From contig JTDE01001558.1 in the NCBI GenBank assembly GCA_014338405.1, forward strand, positions 49,129-113,128: a stretch of 64,000 bases of DNA. Reading direction: 5' to 3'. This document shows positions 1 through 14,449 of this stretch, piece after piece; position 1 is the stretch's first letter, and every line of letters starts with the position of its first letter. Made by a program: the position numbers and the translations under genes. Origin of the DNA: Paragonimus skrjabini miyazakii. Taxonomy: Eukaryota > Platyhelminthes > Trematoda > Plagiorchiida > Troglotrematidae. Below the pieces are notes generated by a model. That model had not been told where the DNA came from, did not search any database, and was given only the letters and a program-made list of their open reading frames with translations.

Positions 1-3000
1 ATATATAAATGGTCTGTAGTATGCACTCGTAAAGATGCCGCGAAATTTGTCCGGACATAAATCGTGCAATATCAGCCTATTGTCTTCTTTATTCAGAGTA
101 CTGTTTGCTGATTACAGCTAATTCCGTTGATCACGTCGCAGTGCTGCTTTTGGAAAGTCTGGAAATTAATGTACTGCTGATATGCGAATCAGAACAAATC
201 GACTCAGAGTTTAGAGGCTGGTATTTGATGATATTAATTTGCCGTTCGCTCAAAATTGTGAAGTCGTTTGTTAGATTCGAAAGCTCTTTTGTGGATATGA
301 CGAACCTGAACCCAAACATCAAATTATCAGAAATTGTTCATAGTTCAGGGAAAAATATCCGCTATTTTACTGAACACTTGTGAAATGACAATCGGCTATT
401 CATGTATCCTGTAGGTTAGTCACCAAATTGACATTTTTCCGTTTGCGGTATACAACAAAACGGTTGTCCTGATGCACCTCACCTGTGCACATATAGTCAG
501 AAAATCGTGTTATCATATTAATGTTGACTAGATATAACATTGCAGTTAAAAATATCTCCCAGTTCTAATGTAAAATATACATTTTGGATAGCATTGTCAG
601 TAAAGTGCGACGCATTTTATGGTCAACTTACCCATTAAAAATCTCTGGAAAAAGGTGAAAAGTAAGATTTTCCCAAACTGTTCACAACAGGTCAATACAA
701 GTATTGTGAATTGGTATGTGATACAGCTGACATTCGACGGGAGAAAATTTAGTTAACTAATTCTGGACTGTCTAAATAAAAGCGATAGTTCTGGGAATTG
801 TTCTACACTTTTTGTCGATCATTAGTCTCAAACCCTACAGAATAAGAGTCCTGCGCAAAAAAGAAATGTGAACATGATGTGTCAACTGCAGTTCACAGCA
901 GATGGAATGAGCTGCATCAAGTAGAAGGTGAATTTTAAGTGGTTGAGCTTAAAGGTGATCGGCTGTTAGAACAGCTAAGATTGAAAGACAGAGAGCGTAG
1001 AATGAACCACTTAGTCAAGACTTACATAGCGCCGCATTTCCTTGCCGCGACTGTAGCGAAGTTTACTATTTGTGAGTCAGATTTCACTGGCACAGCAGTT
1101 CCAGAGGCGCATTAACCAATTGTCTCTCACGGAAACCGCATATTCTCTGCATTTGAAAGTCGTGTTACTGAGTCTTTTCAAGCATTTACACTTTTGCCTC
1201 CTGAAAATAATACAAAATTCATACCTTAAATTACGCTACATAGTTCAATGACCTATCATATAAGTTTGAACTGATATTCAGGTATTACTTCTTACCGATA
1301 CCGTTATTAAGCTTATTCATTTGATTCATGCATGGTTATCTCAGTGGGGTAGTACAAAATAGACCATAACGGCGAGTGCTCAGCTATGTATGTTCATGTG
1401 TGTGAAAACGTGACGTTATGTTACGATTCCCGTTCGACACTTTCGGTCGTTTTTTTCGTTTTGGTCTGTCCACTTTATTCATGTGTGCAACAAAACTCCC
1501 TATTAATGACATCAAACACTGAGCAGTTCACACTGGGACTTAGAATACTTATTCGAGCGTGCCCCCTTTAATATAGTCGATACGAATAGTCGGAACAGCG
1601 ATTAGAAAAGATTTTTCTAAATGTCTTCATGATGGTTGTTGAATCACAGTTCTTCCCAGTTAAGTTGTGATTTGATTGGGCCACTTTATTAATATTTCTA
1701 AATTGTATGTAATATTACGTTGTTCGTTGTTAAGAAGTAAGTAATTATGTCAAGGACATGGTTTCTCATAATTGTTGGAGAAATCATAAGTTCACGCAAA
1801 AGATTAAGGTCCCATCGGGAAGTTTCATTTGACATTTCAACCAAATAATGTAGGTAACTCCTATCAAACTGTTATTGTGCAGAGAAAGCTGATGCAAATA
1901 AACTGTTTGTCACATGATTCAACTGATACTCACAGTAAGCATGATAAATTCCCCATTAACTTTCAGATTTTATGGATACATTCTAGTATCAAGCCATCAG
2001 AAAAAATGTCACTACATTAACAGCTACAATGTTCTAACAGTATGACGTTCATTTCAACCGACTGTTTTTAAGTTCCTGCGAGAAACCGACAATAAGAACG
2101 ACTGGCACGTGTTTGCGTAAGACCATTGTCCACTTTAGTACTAAACTAATGCGGTTTGACAACGGTCGTCAGACACGCTGTTATGATATCTAGGTTACAA
2201 TCGTTAACAAATATTTAAACAGGCGACTAATGTGAAACTATAACTACGTGGGAGATTTGATAAAAATGCCGGTTGGTCATCTGGCGAATACAAAACTTCT
2301 TGGGTGCATAAGTTGTGTGGTTCAGGTTTGGGTCCAATTTTATATTAGGGGGTAGTTCATTAGTCCGCCATTGAAAATCTGGCCAGTAGCCCTCGTCTGT
2401 ATACATTTAGGGTCTGCGAACCCCTCTTTTAGAAGTCGGCGGCGGTCGTCACAGCCTATGGCCTAAATACGTTGAGGCAAATGTGCAGAATTTCGCCATG
2501 TTCACAAAATCACTGGCCATATTTATTTGGACTTTAATTAAAAGCAAACTTTTTGGGTTGAAACTCAATCGGCACAACGGAGGTCACCTGAGTTAACGCG
2601 TGTGTGTTGGTGCTCCTTGAATCCTGGAGCCACAAAATGAATATTTGACTATCAATGTGCAACAGCCGGTTGATTTGGTTAAAAATGAAAAGTATAATCA
2701 GACATGGGTAGACTGAGTGATTTCCGAACAGAGTGGATAAAATTCGAGTCCTGTTTGCTTCCACGATCGTCTCAATAATTTTGCTGTAGTGGTCTATAGG
2801 TTAGTAGAATGTTACACCTGATATCCTTTATACGTGAGCCATCGAAGAAGGGACAAGATGGATACAAGAACGTCTCAGAAGATTAACAACTAAGCTCTCT
2901 CTTTTTTCGCCGGTACCTGCCAATCTGCGAGGTCGGTAGATCCCATCAAAGATAATTAACTAAGTAGAAGATGCTCGTGAACAGGGAAGCTGACGAGAAT

Positions 3001-5920
3001 ATATCTCACCAGCATAGTTTTTATTCTTCGAGTTTCGGAGTGGAATTGTTTCCTTCGTTGAACTTGTTTGTAAGCGAATTTAAGATATTCATCTTGTCCA
3101 AGATATTTATACATTTCCAAATATGTTGGAAGTCGTTATTTCCACGAAATATCTATAAGATTTAATGATAGATAGTTTGCATCTAAAGTACTTTTAAGAA
3201 ATGTCACAATATATAATTAACATGTATGATAGGTAGAAATGAGCAACACGTTGAGTGATATCTGCTTCGCTCAGCAAACTTCAAGGTTTACAAAATCAAA
3301 TAGTAGAAAGCTTTGAGTTGTACAGTTGATTGTCCGATAGACTTTTTTTAACCTACTCTTCTGTTTAATATTTGTTACATTTTTAAAAAATATTGGGTTC
3401 TCAAATTCTTTTATCCTGATCATTTCGATTCGAACTACTTTGAAGTCAACTTATACTTAATTTTCTTTACTTCATTCCCAAATTATTTTGATTCAAACTG
3501 TCAGTTTGGATCAGACTTTGATTCAATTTCCACGTTCTGCGATTGTGTGGTTATTAATGTGAGAAGTGTTTCTCCGATTGCTTATATCGATTTCCGTTTT
3601 GTTTGACCGTATGCCTACCTGAATGACAAACATGAAATACTTTCCCTGTCAACTGTCAAACAACAAAACTTCGTTAGAAGGTTCCTTTTTTATGCTGGAT
3701 GTGGGTTTTTCTATTCTTGGTCGCGATAACGTCCCATCGAAGGATCCATATACGTTTGATAAATGGAGTTGCCTTAAACTTAGTAGCATCGATGTTGCGA
3801 TAATCCCCAAGTTAATTCACTACTCAGTTACGTTCTAGCATGGCCCTCGGAGCATCAGTTGAATATCATTTTGCATTGCGAAATCAACAACTATAAGTAT
3901 TGGAATACCGCGAGCATACGTCAACAGATTGTTTTTTTGTTCTTTTCGTAAATAATTTGCCTCAGACTTGTCTGATATAAACCGAACATCTTTCACAGAT
4001 AAGGGAAGTTTCAGATCAAGTGAAGCTCAAATCAACTCTATTGGAATCACAGCACTAGGTCTGAGATTTGTTCTTTTGTTCGAGTTCGTCAGCAGTACAT
4101 TATCGACCCACGTGTATGTGACGCAGCTGTGCTAAACACAGTGCCAGTAATTTAACTTTACGCCTGACAGAATTACTACGTTAAAATGCTCACACACATG
4201 CGTGCATGAGCCATGCTGAATTTGTCAGTTCAATTCAGAAGAAGACAAGGCGGCTATGCAGTTAGTTCCAGTTGGTAACTTCATGATTCTGATAGGCAAT
4301 CAAATCAAAATCGCATAATTCATTTAGCTTGCGAGACAATGATTTCATTACTGCTAAGTAGTAGGGGTTGTTGGTTAAGCTGAACTGTTTAAAAATCGCG
4401 TTCGACCATACATAAAAAAACATCGATGTGATATTTCCATTGAACCCCTTGAAATGTAAATAACCAAAAGATCTACCTGAATTGCTAATCCGCGATCAAC
4501 CTCGAGTTGTGTTCAAATTCTGGCATTAATAATTTGAAGTCCGTGAAATTTACAATTTCTCAGGGTTGGGCATTAACATGTTATACAGTCTGCCCTCAAA
4601 GCAGCTTCGTGAGGTTTGGAAATGTGTTTCTCCCCTGCTTTGTATCTCACTTAGAATAAGTGTTAATTGAACTATACTCACGTCCATCTGAAGATCGTTT
4701 TAGTATTCACCAAATAAATGATTATGTACGAACATGAGTTTAATTAATGTCACACTGAGTGATTGAAGAAACTGAACTGTTGCATGTAAAGTTGAGCAGA
4801 CTTGCATAATGAGATATAATACAACACTGAAATACAAAGTGTTATATCCAGTGATGTTGAAATTACATCGCTACATTATTTTGGCATATTTCGTCCGAAA
4901 ATTTGGAGACTGCCTTCATTGCTACCAATTTTTTAAACTCCTTCAGGTCCGGTATTAATTTATCTAAACAATCAGAAGAAATAAGCAGCTTTTTTTCCTT
5001 GTTTTACCGATTCATGTGCCGTTGAAATTTACCAACGTATGCTGGTAAACCGCTCAAATTTCTACACAAACTGTAATCTAATCGCCTGCTTCGATCGCGG
5101 CTATCTGATGACTGAATTACTATCCAGTTTAACGATTCTGACTAGCCACACAATTAAAAACGTGAACAATCACAAGGAAAGGAAAATTTATGAGAAGGGA
5201 GGCTTTGCGGTACTACTTGGGCAGATTAGTAGGTCGATTGTACAAACACAATTCTAGAGAAACCGTTGGAAGTAACCGGCATGATTATTCCCACCTATGG
5301 TCCATAAATGCAAGATTCAAATCGTCCATATAAGTTCTATTGTTGTGACTTTGTTTGCGGTGTGGCTAAATGATTACGATTTACTTTATTATTGCAATAA
5401 TCCTCGTAACAATGAAACATTTTTGAACATAACACTATAATTTTATTCAGTATGATTTTCATGAGCGTGATGTTATGAAATAAAACAATTTATATAGTCA
5501 CACTTGTTCACACACAAAAACTACCTTCATAAGAACTTTATTCAAGTCTACTATTTTGCACATTATGGTGAACGGTTCCGGTAAAAGTAACATATCATCG
5601 AGTGGTCTAATTTGCTGCCAGTCGTGACGATTAGGTAGACAATATACATTGATGTGAATTGAAACAATAACTACTAGAAATCAGAAAAACTTTAGATTAG
5701 AAAGAAACCAACAAAACCATCAGTGTTATGCTACTCAACATTGGTTGTCATACCGAAATCTGAATGTACACATATATTGAGCATGCTTGAACAAGAACCA
5801 AATCATCATCATTCACTCTCATTAGCTGCAAAAGTAAAACAAGCCAGTTATATACATCATATAGATGAGGACAAACAGAGACATGACAAGCCTACATGCA
5901 CACCATTTATTATGTAAACA
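1..5920. other. Upstream non-coding region, no gene seen
   Basis: AT-rich sequence with only short open frames (about 60-90 codons at most) that show no domain, no codon bias and no convincing splice borders. It may be a 5' intron or intergenic DNA of the receptor gene downstream. A GC-richer patch around 2390-2470 stands out but was not identified. Confidence 0.5.
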
Positions 5921-5924
5921 CGAC

Positions 5925-6430
5925 CGGGGCAACCCGATAGGTTGGTCCAACCACTTTGTGCACATAACGTCGGCTAGTAAGTTCGGGTGAGCATCGCTTC
6001 ACAAAAAGCTAATAACTTCGGGTTTCGATTGTGCACCGGTATCTTGAATGAGTTTAGGGGGTCAATTTTGTGACCTGTTGTCGTGAGGTGTTTAGCAACC
6101 GATAACTTTGGATTTCGAGCCGTCAGTGCAACAAGTTAAGGCTGGTGCGTCAGAAACTTTTGTGGAGTTAGATATGTAATTTGTGGAAGGCAATTCTCTA
6201 GGTACAATTACCGTACACTCAACACATGTGTGGTAGCCTCGAAAACTTGGCTAAACGGTGCATTTTTCCCGGTGCCTTTCTCAGCCGAGCCACATTGAGT
6301 TTTCTTTCCTTGTGACGAAATGATACATGTCTTAGTAGAATAACCACGAGCGCTTTCCATATAGTTTTCAAGTGTAATCCCTGAACAGTTACACACACGT
6401 CCCGGCGACAGTTTCACTGACATTGGTCTG
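5925..6430 (-). mobile_element. Penelope-like element fragment (GIY-YIG endonuclease tail)
   Basis: Read on the minus strand, about 6105-5930 gives the C-terminal part of a Penelope-like GIY-YIG endonuclease. It runs AKHLTTTGHKIDPLNSFK, then NRNPKLLAFCEAMLTRTY, one stop, then PTLCAQ. The family normally ends with a His-rich ATGH..D stretch, then a conserved Glu in a (A/C)EA motif, then a P.LC.Q tail, and all of these are present. The part nearer 6430 is more decayed and its domain assignment is weak. In-frame stops and frame changes show a dead copy. It lies antisense to the host receptor gene and upstream of its first recognised exon. Confidence 0.6.
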
Positions 6431-9400
6431 AAGTGGTTTCCACTAACGTATACCCCACATAAGTCTACTGTTTGTTCAGTCAGGAGAAAAAACAGTCTTG
6501 AAAATTACTTTATGGATTACCCAAACAAGAATCAGACTGGGTTTATGTCTGCGCTGATTCTGCTCATAATTCATGAATGATCTGAAATAATTCAGTGAAC
6601 CGTCGCCGATCAGCATGCGAGCAAACTGGGTTTGGTCCGAATAAACTTTTGCGCAATTTCCCCACGGATGGGTGAACTAGTTCTATTTACATAAAGGCAA
6701 TACTTTCATAGTTCAAGCAAACTAGTTTTCTATAGGCTTGATGCAACAACCTTGTTTGTAAACGTGTTTCTCAGAAAGGTTCATCCTGAAAACGGCACTC
6801 TAATCACAATATGAAACTAACAGTTAAAACAGCCGAAATGTTAAAGGTAGCAAATATCAAATTGTGCTAGCAGTGAATGTGGTTGATTCAATACACACAT
6901 TCGGTAATAATGCATCAAGAAAAATTATGTGCAACACAATAGGAACATTCAATATGAACCAAATTTTATGCACTTAAATTAATCTATCATATTGCAGACA
7001 ATAACACTGTAGGAATACCAGTTGCCTTTGTTGTTATCTTAAGTCAAACCTCCATAATGATAGGAAGATATTCGGCATCAAACTAATCGTATTGGCTTAA
7101 CCATTTTTGGAAGAATGAAAATATGATGAGACAATACTCTTAGTTTCGGAGTATTTTTGCCTTTAAACTTCTCCAAACTTAGCGTTTGCTATTAGTGAAA
7201 AAAATGTCCTAGAATTAGGGAAATTCTCACTTTGAACGCTTCTACAATCTTGTAATACCTTAGCTGTTTCAGGACTACTATCATTTTTAAAGCGTGCCGA
7301 AAGTTTGTTAGAGTTTACGGATAAACTTGTGCATATTTTTGATACTCTGCTGCCTTAAATATCAAGTTATCTCAAATTAATAAAAAGAATGAGAAGCCGA
7401 AACATAAGTAGCTGAGGCTAAGCCAATAACTTACATTGTTTTGTAAACTGTTTAGACTAGTATGTTAAAAGACTTCACATAACAGTCAAATTTCTTTGTG
7501 CAAAAATGGAGTGAAAATCAACTATATCGTAGATCTAAATAGGGTGAAAGGGAAATTAAGGCTATAAAAACTAAAACATACTTCGTATGCTGTGTTAAAA
7601 GGTAACTTACTTAAGACAGCCGGTGATAAGTTGATGTTGGGAAATGCACTTTAGTCTGTTTTTGAAAACTGTGCAGAAAGGAATCTTCATGCAAAACGCT
7701 TCCACGTTTAAGATACTCTACTGCGGAGCCTCTTTTAACAATGGCATAACGAATCTGTTAGTTAGACCGTATCTTTCAAAGACTTAGACCATTGAATCCA
7801 ATAATGATTGATTTGGTGGTAAATATGAAAAAAATCAATAACTTTGTTTAAATAATTTAACTGGCTTACTCTCAGTGTTGACGATGTTCCAAAAATCAAT
7901 CCAAATTAATAAGTAAAACAAACATTCACCTGGTTGTTGTTGCTTGCAAAATCTAAACATCGATTACTCAAAGTAGGTATTTTTTCACAGAAGTCTACGG
8001 TTTTCTTTTTTAAAATGGACTGATTTTATATTGAATCTATTAAATTTATGCATAAAATATGCAAATACATATTATTCTAAAGCCTCGTAATTGTAAGGTA
8101 ATAATGGAATCATGGTAGTGGCAAGTTGTTGAAAAGTTGTTTCTAGAATGAGCATTCCAATCAGAATTCGAGTAGTGAAACAAATCCAACTTTTCATGAG
8201 AGATACATGTGGCCTAATGTGAAATAATATGGAATTTTGGATGGTGAATGTTTCCGATCACATACAATTAATTTCGTCATTAGTGTTTCCACAGAAGTTC
8301 AGCCGGTCCCTTCTAAAAACGCATTAAACTCGAGTATGATGTCAACAGCGCAACGGTCAACAAGGTTGCTTCATGAAAGCCTGACCAGTGTTTATCTCCA
8401 TGCTTTAGTCAACAAGCTCATTTGGGAACAAATTTCGAATAAAGCATGCTGTTTTGATAGAGGCTGAACAAAAATTTGCGAGAATACGGAAGCTCTAAGT
8501 TATTTTGAAAAAGAGCAAATCGAAATTAAAATATACATCCCCTATTAAATACCGGCAATCAAAACATTGCTGAACTTATACAAAACTTCCTGTAATTCCA
8601 ACCTGGATGAAAGTCTCAGTCATGTGATTGTCGACTGAAATTATCCGGACAGTTATTTCGTGCCTTATCTAGGAAATCAAGTAACCTGGATATTCCACAA
8701 AAATTAAAGTAGTTGGGCGTTCACCAACGATAATTCAGCGGCGCTGCCTTTGAGAATAACCTAGCACTGGACACTGCGATTGCCTCAAGAAACGTCTGTC
8801 TTAAATCCATCTCCTCGCCCTTGCTGGTCTATGCACCACTGACTGATCTTAACGACACCGAAACTCATGTACGTTGCTCCTCTTCAAAAGGGGTATTTGA
8901 AAATGTTTATGTAAAATGCAAGCTACAATCCTTTATAATTTTGTGTGTAGCTTGTTTATCCCATTCCGTTTTCTATTCAAGCTCTTGTGTAAACATTTTT
9001 TGCTTGTGGCACTTTGCTGATGAATTCGATCTCAGTAAACTTTCTTTGAGACGGTGAGCGACTGGATCCAAATTCAAAAGTTCATAGCTTTCGGCCGAAT
9101 CCAGCTGTTAAATCACCTGGTGTAACCTGGCGAAAACAATCGTTCTGGAATCAAAAATTTTGTCAAGCTACTCATTAAGTATGTGTTTAATCAGTTGACT
9201 ATAGGACAGCATAGTGCACTACCCTACATTGCCTCTTGTACTCAAACTTCATGCTAGGGAGTTCAGTTTAGAAGATACGGACCACAATATAAGTTCATAT
9301 TACATAAGATATCTGCAAGAATGGTCACAGCACAGCAAACGTTCATCAGATTAATGCATAGTGGTGCGGTAACACTCAGAAAAAGCCTTACTGTTTTACT

Positions 9401-12400
9401 GTGAAACATAAAGCGGCAACTTTGTCACCTCACATAGGAACAACCTGAAAACCAGTGTAGGTAGAATACGTTGACTACTTGGATAAGCTTAAAATTTACT
9501 GGTTTCTCATGACAGCTTAAGAATGTACAATAAACCACATGACCCGTCTCGTTAAAGTGTTCTGAATATGCTCCTTGTATGAGTACTTACAAAACTACCA
9601 TTGTACAGGGCGAATCATTAAGAAAATTGAAAGCACGACAGATGTTTCCCATATCGTAATATACACCAAACAAAATTGCTGCACCAGTATTTCTTGCTAC
9701 GTATCCCCTCCATTAAAGATTGAAGTTCCATATGTTACGATGACAAATGCTCAACATGAAATGACTTCAATATCTTCTGGTGGTAACTTTGGAGCAGACA
9801 CCAACGCCGATGACATTTCTGTTCTCACCAAACCGCTCTGAACGGTAAAAGTGTAGACGGCTTTCAGTTGAGTTTTTGAACGGTTACGCTCTATTTTCTC
9901 ATAAAGCAAATTTGGCCGATTCTTCATGGTCGAAAAGCAACTTGCCAATTATCCACTATGAACCCAGAGCAGCTCTGAGCAGTATATTGCGAGCAGTTGC
10001 CCCCAGGGGACTAGAATGCTCATCATTATAGAGAAGAATGTTTCTCCATCGTGAGCCGAACTGATTATGCGGAAACTTAATTACGCATCAACACATTAGT
10101 TATTTGATCGATATTTATTAAATCTGAATCAAGTTTTGAAGAACGTCGTTAAGGTGTTGCATCAAGATATCGTGTATTCGACTGCTATGCTTAAATCTTC
10201 TAACGTAAGCAAAAACATTTCTTTCTTTGCTGCTTAAAAACACTTCAGTTTAACAAACAAACTCATGTACAGACAAACCCCTACCACTCGTATGATCTTT
10301 AACAATTTCTCAGTTAAAACTCCCGGTGAATATTGAATGAAAACGACGACCTGAAATCTTCTGGTTCGTGAAACCAAATAAGACAGGAAGTGTTTGCTAA
10401 GAATCCTCTGGGGGAGAATTGTAATGCTTAGGATCCGGTTGTGAGACCGCGGAACCGTGTCCATTCGAACAAATAGCAACATTGCTCTACCCATTAGTAA
10501 CCAACATTATTGTCTTGTAGATTTACTAAAGGAGGAAATCCAGCGGATCGCGAATACACCGGCGATTTTTGTTGGCATTCCCAAAATTACGTGGAACTGA
10601 GTGCGATAAACGTTTTGCACATCAACAACACCGGATCGAATTCGTTTGCTTTTCTCATTGGAACATTTACAATAATTAGACTTGAGTGACTTAGAAGCTC
10701 ATGATGTTCAGATAGACTGATGTTAGTCGATGGTGATTTGACTCCTAACAGACAAATGCCTACAAATGGCACTCAAAATACCAAATTGAAAACAAATGTT
10801 TACACAGCTCTCAACCGTTTAATTTAGTTTGCTTCGTCAATTCAACGTTCGACGGCAAAAATAGTTCACTAAACGAGAAATATCATCATCTCTTTTGTTC
10901 TGATCGACTTTAAGTGACATACAACGAAGTCTATTTGGCCGGGAGTTAATTTCACACAGAAGACATTTTACAGTGTCATTATCAGAATTTTCCGAGAGAT
11001 TAGTTACCGTAATGTTGGTACAGGATTATATTGGCTGTGTTCTTGCGATAACTAACCAATCGTTTTACGTTTCTGCTTTACAAACACACAGTTTACCTGA
11101 AAGCAAGCTTTGCCGATTGTAGGAATGACATGTGTACACTCACGAGAGGTTTTTAATTTGATAGGCTGAATTGGGTTGAAAAGTCACTATTGCACAAGAA
11201 TACATTAAATAATTGGTACTTACCCTACTGACATAGCAGTGGGTTTCGTAACCGTACTCCACTTCTGGCTAACAATACGTACCTACGAACAAAACGGAGT
11301 AAAATTCTTTTTAGTCAGGTGTGCTTCGTTAATATCCCCTGGGTAAGTGAAACGTCAAAAGTGGTACTTGAAATGAGTTTTAAATGAAAATTTCGTTAGG
11401 TTATTATTTGTTACAGCAGACATACAGTACTGATGAAACAAGACATGCTTTGCACACGAAAACAGTTGTTGATTAGTTTTGCGGTCTGCGTGCACAAGCG
11501 CTTAATTCCAACACATACTTTCATCTGATAAACTTCTAATTCATTTCAGGTTACTTAGCCAAATTCAATTCGCAAATACTGGAAAGCTTGTGAACTAAAT
11601 TATTCTGCAATAACTATGACTGCAAGACGGTTACGGTCTAGATCAAAACACATTACCTGTTCATTTTTCTAAAACGTTCCAATTTGATTCTGAGATGGTT
11701 CCACCCCTTCAGTCATTGTTTGGGCTTCATATTTTATGACAGCTTCAGCTGTGTCACACAAATGTTTGGTGTTTTTGCAGTTTCCACATTTGCACTCAAC
11801 ATGTACTCAGATGTCACTGAGACTGGTCACTTTTGATGAAACGCGACAGCATAATTTCTAGGTCTTATTAAACTCAGAGACTGACCCTTGGAATGTGTAC
11901 AGAATGTTCTTGTACAAAATATTTTACACTACAATTTGATATTTGTCGTACCTGTTATTTGAAACAGTAGAAACAGTTCTCAAACCGGCACTCCATTACA
12001 GCTGTTCCTGTCACCATTTGGACTACTGGTCAGTCAAATGAGACCGATGTTTTGGGATGTGTCTTTACGTAACAAGTCTCAGGAAATGACCCACCAAAAT
12101 TGTTATTCGCCCATTAAAAACGATATTTGTGCGACCCACTGTCTAGTGCGCGAGCTCCCAACCTCTGCCACATAGACTAATCACAGTATCCTTAAATATG
12201 TAACATGGTCAAACAGGCATTTATGTTAAACGATAAACGATGCCTAAAAGCATCAAGACAAAGCACTGTAATTCGTTTAGTATTAGCATTTTCTTCGTTA
12301 TCGGTAGCGGCTTGTCAAGACGAGTGATAAAAGTGAATCAGAGCTGTCATTTTTACTTGGCATTTGCCGGACTAATTTAATCGACCACTTTTTGGTCAAC

Positions 12401-14140
12401 CTGTTCAATTCATCATCTAACAAGTCGGCCGACGTTGTCTCCGACAAAATCCGACTTGCTTTTTGATCGATCACATTTTGAATGCTCTTTGTATCGCGTC
12501 AGGTTTGCTCTTCGTATGATTACACCCTTCAAAAACAGCAGACTGCGCGATTTATTGCTTGGTAAACTTCGCAGCATATCACCAGGTGCACATTACTGGA
12601 CTGATGTTTACATAACTGAGTCAAACAACGTTATTGAGTTGAAACGCAAGACGAAAAATTCATCTACCCACATGCATACACACAACCCACACTCTCACTC
12701 ACAAGCGCTGAAGTTCTTCATCTCTCATGGCTGTTTCAGACTGACAACCAATTCAGCTGATGACTTGGACCAGTAGTCAAAAATTAAACGCGTCCTACCT
12801 TGCGACCTTATATGAAACGAGTCAAATACCACTCCCTCCGGTGAAAGGGCTACTAACTCCGCATGTTAAACTTCACTGTATATACCAGATACCTGGCCAA
12901 CTAAGTTGCCAGAATCAGTAAGATGGCAGCTATGCTGAAACTAACAAAAAAGTGGGGTCATCAGTATGAAACTGCCGGGGTAAACAAATCAGTTTCATTG
13001 CTGCTGTGTGCAGGGGCTGTGTGTGGTCACGCAGGTTTTTCCCTGACGTAGTTTGGCGTTGATGTATAACCAACAATGCGGTAAATATCTAGTCAGATGC
13101 AGCAAAATTCGCCGTTCAGTAACTGGCACAGTATAATTTTGTCACTGCTGCTTCTAGTTGTGATTTGGATTCAGGATTAGATGTATGTCTGTGGAACATT
13201 TAAGAGATATCTTACATTTAATCGAAAACCAATAAAAATCTGCAGAACAGGTCAAATTTTCTGGCTTTTCAAAAGAACAAGTAGATACTTCTTGCATTTT
13301 TACACATCACCCGTAGGCAAATGGAGTGATGATTAATTGGCCAACTCCATAACTCCATCATGCGACCGTAGAAGACATCTACCATTTGGGTTGGAACCTC
13401 CAACTTTATATGGAACCAGACATTTTGGCCGAAAAATATAAGCTGAATACCTAGAATGAACTGAAAAAATTATAATGCTACGTCCTGCAGCTGCGCACAT
13501 TCAATGTCGATGACTCATACCAATGACGAGTGACAGAAAACGAAGAATCCAGCAATCTGATTTATCAAGACATTGGTTTTCTAGCGTTCAGATGATGTTG
13601 ACATGAACTTCATGGAAAACACACATGCATAAGTTGTAATGAAGGTAACCAATGAGAACACATTCTCAATTATTATAAATTCATTGTGATTTGCATCTTT
13701 GTACAGGGAGGTTTACTTGAACAATACAATGTGCGACAGGAAAATAATTTTCCCTGTTTAGTGAACTCAATATTCAATTGGTTTTTGGGTATGAGGATAG
13801 ATTAGCCAATTCTTTATACAAATTAACATGTAACTAATTCATGGATTCACTGTGCAATTAGTTTGAGTGCAAGTGTTGAGGAATCTAGTTTTATGTTGAG
13901 TTGAAATGAAAATTCTCAGTTAAGTAAACCGAAGCGTAATTGTTAGTGAAATTTACAAAATAAACCTACACTTTCTGATGTACCCATATGTTCAGCATGC
14001 AATGGATTGCTACCAAAATATAATCTATTTTCCTGTCGGTGATTATTTTGTTACCAAAATGATGTGCTTCTTACAACTGTACGCTGCATACACTGAAATC
14101 ACACCTACAATTGTCTACTCCCTTTTGAAAAATTGAATAG
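6431..14140. other. Long region with no supported gene
   Basis: No exon could be recognised. Open frames at 8237-8467, 8821-9057, 9575-9841 and 12435-12776 (+) have neither domain signature nor paired splice borders. The last contains a His/Thr low-complexity patch. The missing signal-peptide exon of the receptor could be hidden here, but nothing points to it. Confidence 0.45.
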
Positions 14141-14439
14141 ACCTTCAGAGCGAACTACAAACTGCCCAGATGGTCGATTGCATCTCACCGAAGTCGGTGG
14201 ACATTTTGAGTACGAACAGCCCCAGACGTCGATTGCTTCACTGTCCGTCCGGTGCCTTACTGTACATACAGAACGCCTACTTGGGACAGACCTTCAGTTC
14301 TGATTCGCCATGTTTGCACACCGAGTTGTCTGAAACAGCAGCTAGTCATACTGAGGATTTGGTTGAGTTCAAGTTGAAAGACCGCAACCAGATTGACCCG
14401 ATGACGAGATTAGCGTGTGCACCACGTTCAATCAAAACG
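14141..14439 (+). CDS. Exon: first half of lectin domain 1 (EVA1C-like)
   Basis: The translated stretch includes LLHCPSGALLYIQNAYLGQ followed by TFSSDSPC. This is the SUEL/galactose-binding lectin pattern L.C..G..I.I..A.YGR....C, in which the usual Tyr-Gly-Arg has become Leu-Gly-Gln. It supplies the first three cysteines of the fold (VDC, LHC, SPC). An acceptor at 14140 (gaatag) after a pyrimidine stretch enters with two spare bases, which is phase 1 like the other introns of the gene; 14148 is an alternative acceptor. The 3' border is unsettled. GTTTGT at 14440 is the best-looking donor but is phase 0. Phase-1 options are 14344, 14416, 14425 and 14443. The 14344 option would restore the usual spacing between cysteines 3 and 4, and the in-frame stop is at 14449. 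Being internal, it has no start codon. Confidence 0.7.
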
Positions 14440-14449
14440 GTTTGTTTTT

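Noticed and set aside
12435..12776. 113-codon plus-strand open frame with a His/Thr patch
   Set aside because: No signal peptide, no lectin motif and no donor in phase with the first lectin exon; considered as the missing 5' exon but not supported.
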